DNA of 64,000 nucleotides, from positions 1 through 64,000 of the forward strand of contig JAGQYI010000026.1 of assembly GCA_020436165.1 (NCBI GenBank). The letters are read 5' to 3'. Numbering within the stretch: the first letter of the stretch is position 1; the number at the start of each line of letters is the position of its first letter. Both the position numbers and the translations under genes were made by a program. Positions 36,715-44,371 of the stretch are shown piece after piece. Under the pieces are notes generated by a model. It was not told the DNA's origin and ran no database searches. It was given only the letters and a program-made list of their open reading frames with translations. Source of the DNA: Cyclobacteriaceae bacterium (lineage in GTDB: Bacteria; Bacteroidota; Bacteroidia; Cytophagales; Cyclobacteriaceae).

Positions 36715-37491
36715 TTATAAGGTAGGCGTTCTCCCTCCATCCACAGGTACATTAATGCCGTTGATATAGGCAGCTGCAGGACTAGCTAAAAAAGCGACAG
36801 CAGCCGCTATTTCATAAGGTTCTGCGAACCTGCTGGCAGGCACCTCGGCTTTCATTTTTGCTTCTACCTCACTGGCACTTACACCTTGCTTTTTGGCATT
36901 GTTCTCAACAATGTCCCAAATACGCTGTGTGTTTGTCGATCCGGGCAACACGTTGTTGACCGTAATACCAAATTCACCTAATTCGGTGGCTAATGTTTTT
37001 GCCCAGCTTGCCACTGCTCCGCGCGTAGTATTTGATACCCCCAATCCTCTAATAGGCGTTTTGACAGAAGTAGAAATAATATTTATAATTCGTCCGTAGC
37101 CCTCCGATTTCATAAACGGAACAATTGCCTGGGCCAGTAATTGATTGTTAATCAAATGGTTTGAAAAGGCCGTTAGAAACTCGGTGGGGTTAGCATCAAT
37201 CGCTTTACCGCCCGGAGGGCCTCCGGTATTATTGACCAGAATATGGAAACGATTATTTTTTGCAACAACGTCCTTTACCTGTTGGTTATCAGCAAAGTCG
37301 GCAACAAGGTAACTATGCGTTTGGTTGCCTTCTCGGTGTAAAGAAGCTACTGCCTCTTCCAAACTCGTTTTATTTCGTGCTAAAAGCGTAACATTGGCAC
37401 CCAGCAAGGCCAGTTCTTTGGCAGAGGCAAGGCCAATGCCCTGGGTGCTTCCGCACACTAATGCATTTTTCCCGGTTAAGTCTAAATTCAT
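36715..37491 (-). CDS. short-chain dehydrogenase/reductase lacking the usual YxxxK
   Basis: This 258-aa protein has a Rossmann fold with the NAD(P) motif GSTQGIGLA (T-G-x3-G-x-G type, about residues 14-22) and the NNTGG segment. The catalytic Ser region is IINIISTSV. Where SDRs carry Y-x3-K, this protein reads GVSNTTRGAV, with no Tyr and Arg in place of Lys. The C-terminal PASRFAEPYEIAAAVAFLASPAAAYINGINVPVDGG is typical of FabG-like SDRs. It probably works in the kynurenine region with the ALDH 10 bp downstream, but the reaction is unknown. Confidence 0.85.
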   Translation of the reverse strand: MNLDLTGKNALVCGSTQGIGLASAKELALLGANVTLLARNKTSLEEAVASLHREGNQTHSYLVADFADNQQVKDVVAKNNRFHILVNNTGGPPGGKAIDANPTEFLTAFSNHLINNQLLAQAIVPFMKSEGYGRIINIISTSVKTPIRGLGVSNTTRGAVASWAKTLATELGEFGITVNNVLPGSTNTQRIWDIVENNAKKQGVSASEVEAKMKAEVPASRFAEPYEIAAAVAFLASPAAAYINGINVPVDGGRTPTL

Positions 37492-37561
37492 AGTTGATGA
37501 TTTAGAGTAAAGATAAAAATCATTTTTTCAACGGTTTGTGGTTTTATTCGTAAATTAGAAT

Positions 37562-37771
37562 ATGGAACTCTCTATAAAGGACATTCTTAAGCTCGATATA
37601 AAAGAAAGGCTTTCTATTGCCGAGGCTATTTGGGATAGCGTTGCTCTTGAAACAGATATTTCTCTCACAACTGCACAAAAGGAGGAAATCAATCGAAGGC
37701 TTGAACTCTTTGAAAGGGGAGAAACAAAGTTGTATACCCTTCAGGAAATAAAGAATGAATTAACTATGTGA
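37562..37771 (+). CDS. addiction-module antitoxin (RelB-like)
   Basis: This 69-aa protein matches the short addiction-module component family. KERLSIAEAIWDSVA near residue 15 and the RRLELFERGETKLYTLQEIKNEL end are typical. It would neutralise the toxin encoded 6 bp downstream and repress the pair's own promoter. The pair lies between the divergent arms of the kynurenine cluster. Confidence 0.85.
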   Translation: MELSIKDILKLDIKERLSIAEAIWDSVALETDISLTTAQKEEINRRLELFERGETKLYTLQEIKNELTM

Positions 37772-37777
37772 TGTGGA

Positions 37778-38074
37778 ATGAAGTACAGTCTTCATTTTAT
37801 TGAAGAAGCCAGACTTGATATTAAAGAAGCGTTTCAATGGTACGATTCCAAGTTGCCTGAGCTCGGAAACTCATTTCTGGATAGCCTGTACAAAAGCTTA
37901 GAAGTAATTGAGCGAAACCCTTATCAATACCAGATTCAGTTAAGAAGTATTCGAAAAGCCGTTTTAAAACGATTTCCCTATTTAGTTATTTTTACAATTA
38001 AAGGACAAAGAGTAATTGTGCTTGGCGTAATCCATTCCAGCAGAAACCCAACAGTCTGGAAAAAGAGAACCTAA
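37778..38074 (+). CDS. RelE/ParE-family toxin
   Basis: The 98-aa protein has the RelE/ParE fold signature: an N-terminal FIEEARLDIKEAFQWYDSKLPELGNSFLDSL helix pair, then the RKAVLKRFPYLVIFTIKGQRVIVLGVIHSSRNPTVW strands. The antitoxin gene lies 6 bp upstream, in the usual order for this addiction-module class. Whether it cuts mRNA or hits gyrase cannot be told. Confidence 0.87.
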   Translation: MKYSLHFIEEARLDIKEAFQWYDSKLPELGNSFLDSLYKSLEVIERNPYQYQIQLRSIRKAVLKRFPYLVIFTIKGQRVIVLGVIHSSRNPTVWKKRT

Positions 38075-38128
38075 TCCGTTACGATAATAGAATTTATCCG
38101 GTAACTTAGAAATTCAATCATACAAAAT

Positions 38129-38641
38129 ATGGCACTACAACAACCTTTTAATTTTAAACAATGGATTGACGAGAACAGGCACCTCTTAAAACCACCTGTT
38201 GGAAATCAGCAGGTGTATCATGGCAATGAAAACTATATTGTTATGGTGGTTGGAGGCCCTAATTCGCGAAAGGATTTCCATTATAACGAAACCGAAGAAT
38301 TCTTTTATCAGCTGGAAGGAGATATTAATTTACGTGTACTGGATGAGGGGAAGGTAAAAGATATACCCATAAAGGAAGGAGATATATTTCTGTTGCCTCC
38401 TAAAGTTCCGCACTCGCCTCAACGTCCTGCCAACACGGTTGGTTTGGTTATGGAACTTCACAGAAAACATGATGAGACCGATGGAGTAATGTGGTTTTGT
38501 GAAAACTGCAACCAAAAACTTTATGAGGAATATTTTAAACTGACAGATATAGTTAAACAACTTCCTCCCATTATGGAAAAGTTCTACAATTCAGGGCACA
38601 CCGTGTGTAAAAATTGTGGCACAAAAATGGAGAAACCTTAA
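38129..38641 (+). CDS. haaO: 3-hydroxyanthranilate 3,4-dioxygenase
   Basis: This 170-aa cupin opens the ring of 3-hydroxyanthranilate to 2-amino-3-carboxymuconate semialdehyde. The active-site segments VVGGPNSRKDFHYNETEEFFYQ (iron His/Glu) and VPHSPQRP are there. The C-terminal rubredoxin-like iron site of bacterial enzymes is visible as CENC and CKNC (about 130-165). Its stop codon shares a base with the next ATG (TAATG), so it is coupled to the ACMSD gene that uses its product. Confidence 0.95.
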   Translation: MALQQPFNFKQWIDENRHLLKPPVGNQQVYHGNENYIVMVVGGPNSRKDFHYNETEEFFYQLEGDINLRVLDEGKVKDIPIKEGDIFLLPPKVPHSPQRPANTVGLVMELHRKHDETDGVMWFCENCNQKLYEEYFKLTDIVKQLPPIMEKFYNSGHTVCKNCGTKMEKP

Positions 38642-39666
38642 TGTGTCAGAATCATTCGTTAACAGTAGATATTCATACGCATATTTTGCCTGAAACATGG
38701 CCGGATCTTCGTGAGAAGTACGGCTATGGGGGGTTTATTCGGTTGGAACATCACCGGCCCTGTGGAGCCAGAATGATGATGGACGACCGCTTTTTCCGTG
38801 AAGTGGAAGATAATTCATGGAGCCCCGAAGCACGGATGAAAGAAAGCGACCTGGACCATGTGGATGTACAGGTGCTTTCAACCGTACCGGTAATGTTTAG
38901 TTACTGGGCTAAGCCCGAAGATACGCTTGATCTTTCTATGATCTTGAACGACCACATAGCCGGCATTGTAAAAAAATACCCCAAACGGTTTATCGGGCTG
39001 GCAACCTTGCCCATGCAGTCACCTCAATTGGCGATTCGTGAGCTGGAACGTTGCGTAACCGAATTGGGCATGGCGGGTATCCAAATCGGGACCCACATTA
39101 ATAACTGGAATCTGGATGCACCGGAGGTTTTTGCGGTTTTGGAAGCAGCCCAGGATTTAGGGGCTGCTGTATTTGTGCATCCCTGGGACATGATGGGCAA
39201 GGATAACATGCCCAAATACTGGTTGCCCTGGTTGGTGGGGATGCCGGCAGAAACCTCATTAGCTATTTCGTCAATGATATTCGGTGGTGTTTTTGAACGA
39301 CTTCCCAACCTGAGAGTGGCCTTTGCCCATGGCGGTGGCTCATTCCCGGCTACCATTGGGCGCATTGAGCATGGGTTTAACGTGCGGCCTGATCTGTGCG
39401 CGGTGGACAATAACGTAAATCCCCGTGACTATTTGGGTAAATTCTACCTCGATTCATTGGTACATGACGAAACCATGCTTCGGTATGTGATGGATTTAAT
39501 GGGGGAAGATAAAATAGCGATGGGATCGGATTACCCTTTCCCCTTAGGGGAGCACGAACCGGGAAAACTAATACGGTCAATTGGGTTTGATAAGTCAGTT
39601 GAGGAGAAACTTTTAGGAGTAAATGCATTAAATTGGTTGAACCTTAAAAAAGAGGGTTACGTCTGA
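38641..39666 (+). CDS. 2-amino-3-carboxymuconate-6-semialdehyde decarboxylase (ACMSD)
   Basis: The 341-aa amidohydrolase decarboxylates the HaaO product to 2-aminomuconate semialdehyde. Zinc ligands are seen in VDIHTHILPE (HxH), FVHPWDMMG and GSDYPFPLGEHEPG (Asp). AFAHGGGSFPATIGRIEHG is also typical of ACMSD. I chose the ATG at 38641, which overlaps the haaO stop, over 38614. The product steers carbon away from quinolinate/NAD and towards full breakdown. Its stop overlaps the ogt start by 1 bp. Confidence 0.93.
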   Translation: MCQNHSLTVDIHTHILPETWPDLREKYGYGGFIRLEHHRPCGARMMMDDRFFREVEDNSWSPEARMKESDLDHVDVQVLSTVPVMFSYWAKPEDTLDLSMILNDHIAGIVKKYPKRFIGLATLPMQSPQLAIRELERCVTELGMAGIQIGTHINNWNLDAPEVFAVLEAAQDLGAAVFVHPWDMMGKDNMPKYWLPWLVGMPAETSLAISSMIFGGVFERLPNLRVAFAHGGGSFPATIGRIEHGFNVRPDLCAVDNNVNPRDYLGKFYLDSLVHDETMLRYVMDLMGEDKIAMGSDYPFPLGEHEPGKLIRSIGFDKSVEEKLLGVNALNWLNLKKEGYV

Positions 39667-40145
39667 TGGATCAACTGGTTATAGACACTCCTTTAGGCCC
39701 AATGATGCTGGAGGCAGATGAGGCCGGTATTACGCGGGCAGAGTTTACGTGGATGGAAAATTTACCCACTACAACCACCAATCCTATACTAAATCAATGT
39801 GCCCAAGAGTTGCAGGAATACTTTTCTGAAAAACGAATGTTTTTTACCGTCCCTCTCTCCCTGTCAGGCACCGACTTTCAAATGAAGGTATGGGAAAAGC
39901 TTCAGGAGATACCTTATGGTGAAACAACCACCTACCTAAAAATGGCACGTGCTCTTGGCGATGAGAAAAGCATACGCGCAGCTGCATCTGCAAATGGGAA
40001 AAACCCCATTGCTATTATAGTACCCTGCCACAGGGTAATCGGTACCAATGGCGATTTAGTAGGATACGCAGGCGGATTGGACAAGAAAAAATGGTTGTTG
40101 GAACATGAAGGAGCCATCAACAAAAATCAATTGCAATTGTTTTAA
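39666..40145 (+). CDS. ogt: methylated-DNA--[protein]-cysteine S-methyltransferase
   Basis: The 159-aa protein is an O6-alkylguanine DNA repair protein. The acceptor cysteine lies in IIVPCHRVIGTNG, the helix-turn-helix and Arg-finger region reads YGETTTYLKMARALG and SIRAAASANGKNP, and the C-terminal VGYAGGLDKKKWLLEHE is canonical. It is embedded in the kynurenine operon, overlapping ACMSD by 1 bp and followed by kynU after 6 bp. It has no obvious role in that pathway. Confidence 0.95.
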   Translation: MDQLVIDTPLGPMMLEADEAGITRAEFTWMENLPTTTTNPILNQCAQELQEYFSEKRMFFTVPLSLSGTDFQMKVWEKLQEIPYGETTTYLKMARALGDEKSIRAAASANGKNPIAIIVPCHRVIGTNGDLVGYAGGLDKKKWLLEHEGAINKNQLQLF

Positions 40146-40151
40146 AACTTG

Positions 40152-41438
40152 ATGGAATTTAAGAATACACTGGATTTTGCCAAATTGATTGATGCAAATG
40201 ATCCGCTAAGATCGTTTAGGGACGAATTCCATATACCCAGGCATGAAGGGAAGGAGACGTTATATTTTACAGGCAATTCGCTGGGACTACAACCCAAGCA
40301 AACAGCTTCTTATTTAAATGAAGAGTTGATCCTTTGGAAGGAGAGAGGTGTTGATGGGCATTTCGAGGGTAAACGGCCCTGGTTTCACTACCACAAGTTT
40401 GCGAAAGAAGGACTGGCAAAAATTGTTGGAGCACTGCCTGAAGAAGTAGTGCCTATGAACAGCCTCACCACCAATCTTCATTTGCTCATGGTATCCTTCT
40501 ATCGGCCTAACAAGCAACGCTTCAAAATAATTACCGAGGCGGGTGCTTTTCCTTCTGATCAGTATGCGTTGGAGAGCCAGGTTCGGTTTCATGGTTTTGA
40601 TCCAAAGGATGCAATTATTGAAGTAGCACCACGAAAAGGAGAAACAATCCTTCGAACGGAAAATATTGTAAGCGCTATTGAGGAAAATGCGAAAGAGTTG
40701 GCATTGGTGCTATTCAGCGGAGTGCAATACTTTACGGGTCAGCTTTTTGATATAAAAACAATAACAAAGACTGGGCACAAAGCGGGAGCACTCGTGGGTT
40801 TTGACCTGGCGCACGCTGCAGGCAATGTACCATTGCACCTGCACGATCATGAAGTTGATTTTGCCGTATGGTGCCATTATAAATACCTGAATTCTGGGCC
40901 AGGAAGTGTGGCGGGAGCTTTTGTGCACAGCAAGCATGGCAACAACTCCGAGCTACCCCGCTTTGCCGGATGGTGGGGGCACAGTGAGGAAGAGCGCTTT
41001 TTAATGAAAAAAGGCTTTAAACCCATGCAAGGTGCTGATGGATGGCAGTTGAGTAACGCCAATGTGCTAACCACGACAGCTCTATTAGCCTCTTTGGATG
41101 TGGCTGACCGTGCCGGAATGGATAGAATGAGGATAAAGAGTGAGTTGCTGACCGGCTATCTGGAGTTTCTTTTAAAAGAAACTTTCTCAGAGGATAAGCT
41201 TAAAATCTTGACACCTTCAATTAAGGAAGAGCGGGGATGTCAGCTTTCTATTTCGCTGCCCGGAAGTGGCAGAGCGGTTTTTGAAAAGTTATTGGAAAAT
41301 GGTGTTGTGGCCGACTGGCGGGAACCCAATTTAGGAGAAGGTCAGGCCGGAGTTATTAGAGTGGCGCCAACTCCATTATACAATCGTTTTGAAGATGTTT
41401 ACGTATTTGTTCAACTTCTTGAAAAAGCAATGAGCTAA
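40152..41438 (+). CDS. kynU: kynureninase
   Basis: The 428-aa PLP enzyme cleaves 3-hydroxykynurenine to 3-hydroxyanthranilate and alanine. It shows the family segments YFTGNSLGLQPKQ, MNSLTTNLHLLMVSFYRP, FDLAHAAGNVPLHLHD and the PLP-lysine segment WCHYKYLNSGPGSVAG. The length is normal. A TTG at 40149 is in frame, but the ATG at 40152 is the better start. Its stop shares a base with the kmo ATG, so KynU and Kmo, which act in sequence, are coupled. Confidence 0.96.
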   Translation: MEFKNTLDFAKLIDANDPLRSFRDEFHIPRHEGKETLYFTGNSLGLQPKQTASYLNEELILWKERGVDGHFEGKRPWFHYHKFAKEGLAKIVGALPEEVVPMNSLTTNLHLLMVSFYRPNKQRFKIITEAGAFPSDQYALESQVRFHGFDPKDAIIEVAPRKGETILRTENIVSAIEENAKELALVLFSGVQYFTGQLFDIKTITKTGHKAGALVGFDLAHAAGNVPLHLHDHEVDFAVWCHYKYLNSGPGSVAGAFVHSKHGNNSELPRFAGWWGHSEEERFLMKKGFKPMQGADGWQLSNANVLTTTALLASLDVADRAGMDRMRIKSELLTGYLEFLLKETFSEDKLKILTPSIKEERGCQLSISLPGSGRAVFEKLLENGVVADWREPNLGEGQAGVIRVAPTPLYNRFEDVYVFVQLLEKAMS

Positions 41439-42793
41439 TGAAAAGCAAGGAAATTACCATTGTAGGAGCCGGTTTGATTGGCTCTTTACTGTCTATTTAT
41501 TTAAGAAAACAAGGTCACAAAGTGACCATTTTTGAGCGCAGATCGGATTTACGAAAGGAGAAAATGTCAGCTGGTAAATCTATAAACCTTGCTTTAAGCG
41601 ATCGTGGCTGGAGGCCCCTTAAAGAGGTTGGTCTGGAAGCAGAGTTACTTAAAATGGTCATTCCAATGAAAGGACGATTGATGCATGATACCAAAGGGCA
41701 GCTTACATTTCAGCCTTATGGTAAAGAAAACCAGGCAATCAATTCCATATCTCGTGGAGGGCTGAACAAATTGTTGATGAACAAAGCCGAGGAATTAGGA
41801 GTAGAGATATTTTTTGGTCACAAGTGCGTGGAGGTAGATTTTGAGCATAACCTGGTGGAATTTTCTGCTAAGGGTAAACATTTTCAAGTGCACTCGGACC
41901 TGATTTTTGGGACGGATGGAGCTTTTTCAGCCGTTCGTGCGGCTATGCAAAAAACAGATCGATTCACTTATTCTCAGAGTTATATTCCACATGGGTATAA
42001 GGAATTGATTATTCCGGCTTCTCCATCAGGTGATTTTGTCTTGGAGAAAAATGCGTTGCACATTTGGCCCAGAGGAGCCTATATGCTCATTGCCCTGCCC
42101 AATCTGGATGGTAGCTTCACAGTTACCTTGTTTCTTCCTTTTGAGGGAGATGGGCATTCCTTTGAAAACTTAAATTCAGATGATAAGATTATAGCATTCT
42201 TCAAAAGTGTTTTCCCCGATGCGTCAGAGCTTATGCCCACTCTGGTTAATGATTTTAAGGCACACCCAGCTTCATCGCTGGTAACGATAAAAAGCTACCC
42301 CTGGATTCGTAACAATACGATGATTCTGGGAGATGCTGCCCATGCCGTAGTTCCCTTTTATGGACAAGGGATGAACTGTGGTTTTGAAGACTGCTATGAA
42401 CTCAATAAGCTTATTGAAAAGAATGGGGACGATTGGCAGCGAACTTTTAAGGAGTTTAACGAATCACGGCCGGAGAACACAAATGCAATAGCCGATTTGG
42501 CTGTTGAAAATTTCGTGGAAATGCGGGACGATGTGGGAGATGAAAAATTCCTGCTAAGGAAAAAGATTGAAGCCCATCTCAATAGTTTATATCCTGAAAA
42601 ATGGATTCCTCAGTATTCCATGGTAACCTTTAACCCCGATATGGGCTATGCTGAAGCTATGAGAACAGGAAAATACCAGAAGCAGGTAATGGATGAAGTG
42701 ATGAGCGTGCCTAACATTGCTGAAACGTGGAAAAACCTTGATTATGATATGATAATTGGAGATTTAGAAGAGCTTTTAGTGCAAGGTAACTAG
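41438..42793 (+). CDS. kmo: kynurenine 3-monooxygenase
   Basis: This 451-aa flavoprotein hydroxylates kynurenine at C3 with NADPH and O2. The FAD motif is IVGAGLIGSLLSIYLRKQG. Kmo-specific segments include SAGKSINLALSDRGW near residue 48, the ISRGGLNKLLMNKAEE helix, and the second FAD motif ILGDAAHAVVPFYGQGMNCGFEDC. The C-terminal part is helical but lacks a clear membrane anchor. It overlaps kynU by 1 bp and ends one base before the convergent mltF-like stop. Confidence 0.96.
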   Translation: MKSKEITIVGAGLIGSLLSIYLRKQGHKVTIFERRSDLRKEKMSAGKSINLALSDRGWRPLKEVGLEAELLKMVIPMKGRLMHDTKGQLTFQPYGKENQAINSISRGGLNKLLMNKAEELGVEIFFGHKCVEVDFEHNLVEFSAKGKHFQVHSDLIFGTDGAFSAVRAAMQKTDRFTYSQSYIPHGYKELIIPASPSGDFVLEKNALHIWPRGAYMLIALPNLDGSFTVTLFLPFEGDGHSFENLNSDDKIIAFFKSVFPDASELMPTLVNDFKAHPASSLVTIKSYPWIRNNTMILGDAAHAVVPFYGQGMNCGFEDCYELNKLIEKNGDDWQRTFKEFNESRPENTNAIADLAVENFVEMRDDVGDEKFLLRKKIEAHLNSLYPEKWIPQYSMVTFNPDMGYAEAMRTGKYQKQVMDEVMSVPNIAETWKNLDYDMIIGDLEELLVQGN

Positions 42794-42794
42794 T

Positions 42795-44246
42795 CTATCC
42801 TTGACTGATCAGATCTTTATAAATTGCATATCTCTGTTCAATCTGCTCAACATAGTTTACCGGTTCCTCCCCTCTGCAATAACCAAGCTTAACAACTGGA
42901 TCGGTATAATAGTTCTTATTGGAAAGTAATTTCAAATATTTACTTACATCTTTCCATGAATCACGGTTGTCACCGTATTTGGTGGCCAAAGCACGGGCAT
43001 CAATAATATGTCCGATTCCCACATTATAAGAAGCCAGAACAAATTCGACCAAGTCCGACTGGTCTTCCATGTTTTCTTGCCATCTTCTTTCAAGATTGAG
43101 GAGATATTTTGTGCCACCATCGAGGCTCTGCTGAGGATCGCTCCTGTCTTTTATTCCATAGTACTCAGCCGTAGAAGGCATTAACTGAAGCAAGCCGCGG
43201 GCACCCACCCATGAAGTTGCTTTTGGGTTGAATTTAGACTCCTGCATAACCATAGAGGCAAGCATTAGCCAATCCCAGTCCAGTTTTTTGGCATTTTGTT
43301 TTATCAGATCATCATAGGGGGACAAGGATGGATTGCTTCCTATTGAGGTATACTCTTCGTTGGCTACCAGACGAACATTTCTGGGAGACTCATAATATTT
43401 TCGGTAAAGAAAATTCAACAGTCCCGAACTGCGAACTTTGTCAATATTTTGGTTGAGAGAGTCGAGCAAAACAGGAGAGGACTTGCGAACAGCCCAGGCA
43501 ATACGGGTTGGGAAACTAACCGGTGTTTCTACATCCAGGTTTTCGTAATAGGTGGCATTTACCTGCGCAATATTTTCATCTGCCACCGTATAATCGTATA
43601 AACCCATTGACACCCTACGGATGAGTTCGTCAGATTCAACATTGGCGGAGTCCTCTATAATTTCTATTTCACCTCCAATCTGTTTTTCCAACGACTTTAA
43701 TGAAGTAATGTAAGATGAGTTATTTAACACATGGACTCTTTTGCCCAAAAGATCAACCTGGTTTCGTATAAGCACTTTGTCAAGCTGGTACGGGTTCATT
43801 TTGCGCCAGCCTTCCGGCTTACGCTGTACCAGCATTTGCCGCACAGTAGTATATCTATGCGTAAAGCTCGCTTTTTCCTTTCGCTGCGGAGTGATGGCCA
43901 AAGGATAGGCAATTACATCTACCTCTCCACGTTGGAGCATTTTAAAGGATTCCTTAATGCTGGGTTGGATAATAATTTTAAGACCCACGCCCATGTTTTT
44001 GGCATATCTTTTCAGTAACTCGTATTCAAAACCCAGCGGCTGGCCTTTATAGAGAAAGTAAGTTGTTGCGCTGTAATCAACGGCAGCGCGTAGCTCTCCT
44101 CTTTTATGAATATCTGTGAAATCAATACTTACAGGCTCAATTTCCTCTTCAATTTCTTCTGGATTTACAGTTTCTTTTTTGTCGCAAGAGGCTAAAAAAA
44201 ATACAGAAACAAACAAGAAAAATGGATACCTGAACTTTCGAATCAT
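42795..44246 (-). CDS. MltF-like lipoprotein: solute-binding domain + lytic transglycosylase
   Basis: The 483-aa protein has a lipoprotein signal (FFLASC). A SBP_bac_3 amino-acid-binding-type domain (about 45-280, starting RGELRAAVDYSATTYFLYKGQ) and a C-terminal SLT lytic transglycosylase domain follow. The catalytic Glu lies in MVMQESKFNPKA, with GARGLLQLMPSTA and ASYNVGIGHIIDARALA as expected. This is the MltF layout, in which a ligand-binding module controls peptidoglycan cleavage at the outer membrane. It is transcribed alone, downstream of tandem terminators that separate it from the TonB receptor gene. Confidence 0.93.
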   Translation of the reverse strand: MIRKFRYPFFLFVSVFFLASCDKKETVNPEEIEEEIEPVSIDFTDIHKRGELRAAVDYSATTYFLYKGQPLGFEYELLKRYAKNMGVGLKIIIQPSIKESFKMLQRGEVDVIAYPLAITPQRKEKASFTHRYTTVRQMLVQRKPEGWRKMNPYQLDKVLIRNQVDLLGKRVHVLNNSSYITSLKSLEKQIGGEIEIIEDSANVESDELIRRVSMGLYDYTVADENIAQVNATYYENLDVETPVSFPTRIAWAVRKSSPVLLDSLNQNIDKVRSSGLLNFLYRKYYESPRNVRLVANEEYTSIGSNPSLSPYDDLIKQNAKKLDWDWLMLASMVMQESKFNPKATSWVGARGLLQLMPSTAEYYGIKDRSDPQQSLDGGTKYLLNLERRWQENMEDQSDLVEFVLASYNVGIGHIIDARALATKYGDNRDSWKDVSKYLKLLSNKNYYTDPVVKLGYCRGEEPVNYVEQIEQRYAIYKDLISQG

Positions 44247-44277
44247 TCTTTATAAGAGCATGCCAACACTATAAATA

Positions 44278-44314
44278 TAAAAAAAACCTTCGTTAACTAA
44301 ATGAATTACGAAGG
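44278..44314 (-). terminator. second (distal) terminator downstream of the TonB receptor gene
   Basis: ACGAAGG (44308-44314) and CCTTCGT (44287-44293) form a 7-bp stem with a 14-nt loop. On the minus strand a long U-tract follows (44286-44279). It lies between the stronger first terminator and the start of the mltF-like gene. Confidence 0.55.
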
Positions 44315-44324
44315 CATAAAATAA

Positions 44325-44351
44325 AAAAGGGAGGCCAACAGCCTCCCTTTT
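44325..44351 (-). terminator. terminator of the TonB receptor gene
   Basis: AAAAGGGAGGC (44325-44335) and GCCTCCCTTTT (44341-44351) form a perfect 11-bp stem with a 5-nt loop and an A/T tract, 20 bp after the stop of the receptor gene. Confidence 0.85.
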
Positions 44352-44371
44352 CAACCTAATTAAGTATTTCT

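Noticed and set aside
37492-37561. Promoter for the SDR-ALDH operon (TATCTTTA at 37515-37508)
   Set aside because: The last base of the -7 box mismatches and the nearest TTG is only 13 nt away, so it was not listed as a feature.
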